DNA of 64,000 nucleotides from Streptomyces sp. CBMA152. GTDB taxonomy: Bacteria > Actinomycetota > Actinomycetes > Streptomycetales > Streptomycetaceae. Below are positions 60,482 through 64,000 of this stretch, piece by piece (positions within the stretch are counted from its first letter, which is position 1; every line of letters begins with the position of its first letter). The notes below the pieces were generated by a model that saw only the letters and a list, made by a program, of their open reading frames with translations, was not told the origin of the DNA and searched no databases. The position numbers were made by a program, and so were the translations under genes. Location: assembly GCF_014596475.1 (NCBI RefSeq), contig NZ_MECJ01000001.1, forward strand, positions 140,168 through 204,167. The letters run 5' to 3'.

Positions 60482-61537
60482 CTACGCCAGACCGGCGCGC
60501 TCCAGCGCCTCGGTGCCCGCGCGCAGGGCCGCGATCCGCTCGTCGAGCGTGAAGCCCGCAGGCGCCAGGGTGAGGGTGGTGACCCCGGCGGCGGCGTAGG
60601 CCCGCATCCGGTCGGCGATGCGCTCCACCGAGCCGAGCAGCGTGGTGGAGTCGATGAGCTGCTGCGGAATGGCGGCGGCCGCACCCGTCTTGTCGCCGGA
60701 CAGGTACTTGTCCTGGATCTCGGCGGCCTCCTTCTCGTACCCCATGCGCTGCGCGAGCTGGTTGTAGAAGTTCTGCTTGCGGCTGCCCATGCCGCCCACG
60801 TAGAGCGCGGTGTACGGGCGGAACATGTCGGCGAGCGCGCTGACGTCGCTGTCCGCGCCGAGCGCGAGCGGCAGCGTCGGGCAGACGTCGAAGCCCTCCA
60901 TCGTCTTGCCCGCCTTCTCGCGGCCCGCCCGGATGTGGCGGATCGCGGTGTCCTCCAGGTGATCGGCGGACGGGAAGATCAGCAGCGCGCCGTCGGCGAT
61001 CTCGCCGGTCTGCTCCAGGTTCTTGGGGCCGATCGCGGCGATGTAGAGCGGGATGTGCTCGCGCTCGGGGTGGACGGTGAGCTTGAGCGCCTTGCCGGGG
61101 CCGCCGGGCAGCGGCAGCGTCCAGTGCTCGCCCTCGAACGACAGCCGCTCACGGGTCATCGCCCGGCGGACGATCTCCACGTACTCACGCGTGCGGGCCA
61201 GCGGCTTGTCGAACTTGACGCCGTACCAGCCCTCGGAGACCTGCGGGCCCGAGACGCCCAGGCCCAGGCGGAAGCGGCCGCCGGAGAGCGAGTCGAGGGT
61301 GGCGGCGGTCATCGCCGTCATCGCGGGCTGGCGGGCCGGGATCTGCAGGATCGCCGAACCCACGTCGATACGCTCGGTCCTGGCGGCCACCCAGGCCAGT
61401 ACGGTCGGCGCGTCCGAGCCGTAGGCCTCGGCGGCCCAGCAGACGTCGTAGCCGAGCCGGTCGGCCTCCTGGGCGACGGCGAGGTTGTCGCCGTCCATTC
61501 CGGCGCCCCAGTAGCCGAGGTTGATCCCGAGCCGCAT
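60482..61537 (-). CDS. LLM class F420-dependent oxidoreductase
   Basis: A 351-residue luciferase-like monooxygenase family protein, probably using coenzyme F420. The TIM-barrel start MRLGINLGYWGAGMDGDNLAVAQEADRLGYDVCWAAEAYGSD carries the family pattern. GSAILQIPARQPAMTAMTAATLDSLSGGRFRLGLGVSGPQVSEGWYG is a clear F420-family signature, and LYIAAIGPKNLEQTGEIADG follows. The ATG at 61537 has AGGGGA upstream. A 14-bp palindrome, typical of TetR-family operators, lies immediately upstream. The gene is divergent from the aldo/keto reductase. The substrate is unknown. Confidence 0.92.
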   Translation of the reverse strand: MRLGINLGYWGAGMDGDNLAVAQEADRLGYDVCWAAEAYGSDAPTVLAWVAARTERIDVGSAILQIPARQPAMTAMTAATLDSLSGGRFRLGLGVSGPQVSEGWYGVKFDKPLARTREYVEIVRRAMTRERLSFEGEHWTLPLPGGPGKALKLTVHPEREHIPLYIAAIGPKNLEQTGEIADGALLIFPSADHLEDTAIRHIRAGREKAGKTMEGFDVCPTLPLALGADSDVSALADMFRPYTALYVGGMGSRKQNFYNQLAQRMGYEKEAAEIQDKYLSGDKTGAAAAIPQQLIDSTTLLGSVERIADRMRAYAAAGVTTLTLAPAGFTLDERIAALRAGTEALERAGLA

Positions 61538-61547
61538 GGCGGTCCCC

Positions 61548-61561
61548 TTACTGATCAGTAA
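61548..61561. promoter_or_regulatory. TetR-type palindromic operator in the LLM/AKR divergent promoter
   Basis: TTACTGATCAGTAA is a perfect 14-bp palindrome ten bases upstream of the LLM start. It is A/T-rich within a GC-rich region. Sites of this form are typical of TetR-family repressors; no such gene is in the window, so the regulator would be encoded elsewhere. Confidence 0.65.
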
Positions 61562-61711
61562 CGTCCCTGTGCCGGGGACTCTAGCGCGCGGGCGGTCGCC
61601 GCGGCAGGCCGCAGGCGGCTCCGGTCCGGTCCGGGGCGCGTGCGACCGTGCGGGCGCCGGTTGTCCACAGGCTCTCACCGGTCGGCGCCGGGGACAGTAC
61701 TCTCAGCGCCC

Positions 61712-62695
61712 ATGGAGCAGAGGCACCTGGGCCGTACGGGCCTGCGCGTATCCCGGATCGGGCTCGGCACCCTCACGTGGGGCCGGGACACCGACGAGCA
61801 CGACGCCGCCGATCTGTTGAAGGCGTTCTGGGAGGCCGGCGGCACGCTGGTCGACACGGCGGACGTGTACGGGGGCGGGGACGCCGAGTACCTGCTCGGG
61901 CAGCTGGTGGAGCGGCTGGTGCCGCGCCGGGACCTGGTGATCGCCACCAAGGCGGGCAGCGTGCCCGACCCGGACCGCCGCTTCGACGGCTCGCGCGGCC
62001 ATCTGCTCGCCGCGCTCGACGAGTCGCTGGAACGTCTCGGCACGGATTACGTGGACATCTGGCACGTGCACGCGTTCGACCCGGCGACCCCGCTCGACGA
62101 GACGCTTCAGGCGCTGGACCTCGCGGTGAGCAGCGGTCGCGTGCGGTACGCGGGCGTGTCCAACTTCTGCGGCTGGCAGCTCGCGAAGGCGGCCACCTGG
62201 CAGTTGGCCGGGCCGGGCGTCCGGACCCGCCTTGCCAGTACGCAGATGGAGTACTCGCTGCTCCAGCGGGGTGTGGAGCGGGAGGTGCTGCCGGCCGCGC
62301 TCGACCTCGGGATCGGGCTGCTGCCGTCCTCGCCGCTGGGGCGCGGGGTGCTGACGGGCAAGTACCGCAACGGCACCCCGGCCGACTCGCGCGGGGCGTC
62401 CGAGACCATGGCGCCGTTCGTCGCGCCGTATCTGGACGAGGCGGCGAGCCGGATCGTCGACGCGGTGACGATAGCCGCGGACGGCCTCGCGACGACGCCG
62501 CTGCAAGTCGCGCTCGCCTGGGTCCGGGACCGGCCCGGGGTGGCCGCGCCGATCGTCGGCGCGCGCAACGCGCAGCAGCTCGCGGCGGCATTGTCAGTGG
62601 AGACGCTTAGTCTTCCAGACGAGATCTGCCGGGCGCTCGACGATGTGTCGGCGCCCGTGCACCGCTATCCCGACCAGGACTGGAGCACCTTGTGA
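61712..62695 (+). CDS. Aldo/keto reductase
   Basis: A 327-residue NADPH-dependent aldo/keto reductase. The TIM barrel begins MEQRHLGRTGLRVSRIGLGTLTWG. The catalytic Asp and Tyr are in LVDTADVYGGGDAEYLLG, Lys in VIATKAGSV and His in DIWHVHAFDPATPLDETLQAL. The cofactor-binding C-terminal region is VAAPIVGARNAQQLAAAL. The ATG at 61712 gives the normal family start. Its stop overlaps the start of the next gene by four bases (GTGA), so they are translationally coupled. The substrate is unknown. Confidence 0.92.
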   Translation: MEQRHLGRTGLRVSRIGLGTLTWGRDTDEHDAADLLKAFWEAGGTLVDTADVYGGGDAEYLLGQLVERLVPRRDLVIATKAGSVPDPDRRFDGSRGHLLAALDESLERLGTDYVDIWHVHAFDPATPLDETLQALDLAVSSGRVRYAGVSNFCGWQLAKAATWQLAGPGVRTRLASTQMEYSLLQRGVEREVLPAALDLGIGLLPSSPLGRGVLTGKYRNGTPADSRGASETMAPFVAPYLDEAASRIVDAVTIAADGLATTPLQVALAWVRDRPGVAAPIVGARNAQQLAAALSVETLSLPDEICRALDDVSAPVHRYPDQDWSTL

Positions 62696-64000
62696 CCGCG
62701 CTTCCCCCGGGGACGTCCCCCGGAACCCCGGCCGAAGGCGCCTTCGGCGCCGAGAACGGTGTGGCCGAGGTGGCCGAGGAAGCCGTCACGGCTGACGGCG
62801 CCGACGCGTCCGCCGACACCCCCGAAGGCACGGAGGATCCGGCTCCGGCTGCCGCGGGCGAGAACACGGCGGAGACGGGCGACGGCCCGGCCGGGGAGAG
62901 CGCCGCAGGCGAAGGCGCGGACGAGGCGGGTCCGGCGGCCGCGGGCGCCGACGCGACCGAGGGCGGCGGCCCCGACGTGTCCGACGCTCAGGCCGAGTTG
63001 GCGGCCCAGCGCGAGCTGCGGGCGCGGATCGAGGCGCGCAAGGCCGAGAAGGAGGGGCCCGTCGAGGCCGGGACCAAGCTCAGTGGCCAGGCCGCCGACC
63101 TGCTCGCGGCGGTACGGGCGGTGGAGAGCGGCGAGAAGTCGGGCACGGCCTTCTTCGCCGCCGCCCCCGCGCCCCGCCGCCCCGCTCCGTCGACGGCGCC
63201 CGCGCCCGTACGTACGCAGGTGCCGCAGCCCCCGCGCGCGGCGGCCGGACCGGAGGCGCTTACTGCGGCCCGGGACGTGCTGACCGAAGGCGGCGCCCCG
63301 GATTCCCTCGCTCCGCAGGTCACGGACGCCCTGGGCGAGCAGGCGGCCGAGGTACTGCGGGCCGACCCCTGGCAGCTGCTCGCCGTCCCCGGGGTGCGGC
63401 CCGAGCAGGCCGACGGCTTCGCGCGGGCGCTGCTCGGCGCCGGATGCGGCCCGGACGACCCGCGCCGGGCGGCCGCGCTGGTCGGCTGGGTCCTGGAGCA
63501 CGCGTCGGTCCAGGGCCACACCGCGCTCCCGGTCGAGGCGGTGAAGGCGGCCCTGGCCGAGCGTTCCGTGCCCGAGCCGGACGAGGCCGTGCAGCACGCG
63601 ATCACCGAAGGCGTGGTGCTGGTCTTCCAGGACGGGGTGGCCGCGCTGGACGGCGAGGAGAGCGCCCCGGACGACGAGACGGACGAGGACGAGGACGAGG
63701 CGGAGCGTGCCCCCGTCGAGGTGCTGCTCGGCCTCGACCGGTACGCGCTCGCCGAGGAGAGCCTGGCCGACGGCCTGGCCCGGCTGGCCAACGCCCCGGT
63801 GAAGGACGACGGTTCGGAGTGGACGGACGCGGCGGCCTCGGCCCCCTCGCCGTCCGCCGCCGAGCTGATCCGGGCCGTGGCGGGCAACGGCCTGGTCACC
63901 CACTCCGGCGGCGAGGCCGCCCGCGCCGAATCGGCCGCCGTGGTCGCCGCCGCGCACGCTCTGGGCCTGCGGGCGGCCGCCGCCGCGCACAGCCGGGACG
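62692..64000 (+). CDS. Helix-hairpin-helix/RecD2-like helicase-related protein (5' part only)
   Basis: The frame from GTG 62692 stays open for 436 codons to the window end. The first ~190 residues are Ala/Glu/Pro-rich, low-complexity linker with charged helices (about 100-125). From about residue 195 onward it resembles the N-terminal part of RecD2: ADPWQLLAVPGVRPEQADGFARALLG (HhH), then PRRAAALVGWVLEHASVQGHTALPVEAVKAAL. The P-loop helicase core, if present, lies outside the window. The GTG overlaps the stop of the aldo/keto reductase. A role in DNA processing is inferred. Confidence 0.78.
   Translation, partial: MTALPPGTSPGTPAEGAFGAENGVAEVAEEAVTADGADASADTPEGTEDPAPAAAGENTAETGDGPAGESAAGEGADEAGPAAAGADATEGGGPDVSDAQAELAAQRELRARIEARKAEKEGPVEAGTKLSGQAADLLAAVRAVESGEKSGTAFFAAAPAPRRPAPSTAPAPVRTQVPQPPRAAAGPEALTAARDVLTEGGAPDSLAPQVTDALGEQAAEVLRADPWQLLAVPGVRPEQADGFARALLGAGCGPDDPRRAAALVGWVLEHASVQGHTALPVEAVKAALAERSVPEPDEAVQHAITEGVVLVFQDGVAALDGEESAPDDETDEDEDEAERAPVEVLLGLDRYALAEESLADGLARLANAPVKDDGSEWTDAAASAPSPSAAELIRAVAGNGLVTHSGGEAARAESAAVVAAAHALGLRAAAAAHSRD

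Overview
The window is chromosomal DNA from a Streptomyces-type actinobacterium. The evidence is the very high G+C and strong third-position GC bias, a complete Pup-proteasome system, mycothiol synthesis (MshC), the GylR-regulated glycerol operon, frequent GTG starts, and gene orders shared by many actinobacteria (helY-tatC-tatA-pafC-pafB-pafA, dop-pup-prcB-prcA, mshC followed by three small conserved genes). I see no rRNA, convincing tRNA, CRISPR array, transposase or phage gene. Most of the window looks like core chromosome with a few accessory cassettes.

Layout. 1-6.0 kb: a partial glycine-betaine type ABC ATPase, a 5'-3' exonuclease, an iron-box controlled siderophore-interacting reductase, and a PadR regulator followed by a two-gene drug-efflux type ABC exporter. 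6.2-17.0 kb (minus strand): HelY helicase, diacylglycerol kinase, TatC, TatA, two small uncharacterised proteins, PafC, PafB, two FKBP isomerases and PafA. 17.0-19.4 kb: an MFS transporter and a divergent LacI regulator that sit inside the proteasome region. 19.5-25.3 kb (minus): prcA, prcB, pup, dop and arc. 25.5-30.6 kb: ferredoxin, a secreted protein, tRNA m1A methyltransferase, a site-2 protease, a RecB-family nuclease and an orphan response regulator. 30.6-33.9 kb: two tandem family-5 solute-binding lipoproteins with no transporter beside them. 34.4-38.8 kb: HAD phosphatase and cobalamin-dependent MetH. 39.0-44.1 kb: gylR and glpF-glpK-glpD. 44.3-50.7 kb: an L-fuconate-type catabolic operon (dehydratase, dehydrogenase, sugar ABC importer) with its FadR/GntR regulator. 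51.1-64.0 kb: a PAC2 protein, an intracellular subtilisin-like protease with a glutamine-rich partner protein, mshC, three conserved small genes, CorA, a ferritin-like protein, a flavin oxidoreductase, an aldo/keto reductase and the start of a RecD2-like protein.

How the parts work together. PafA attaches Pup after Dop has deamidated its C-terminal Gln, ARC unfolds pupylated proteins, and PrcA/PrcB degrade them. PafB and PafC are the WYL-type regulators encoded with that system. GlpF, GlpK and GlpD import, phosphorylate and oxidise glycerol, and a shared motif before gylR and glpF supports common control by GylR. The fuconate operon and its FadR-type gene carry matching CATC-N-GATG operators at the two outer promoters of the cassette.

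The least ordinary feature is at 52.3-54.7 kb. A cytosolic-looking S8 protease and a prion-like Gln-rich protein are encoded next to each other and end in clearly homologous domains of about 70 residues. This looks like an uncharacterised two-component protein system lying between the conserved PAC2 and mshC genes.
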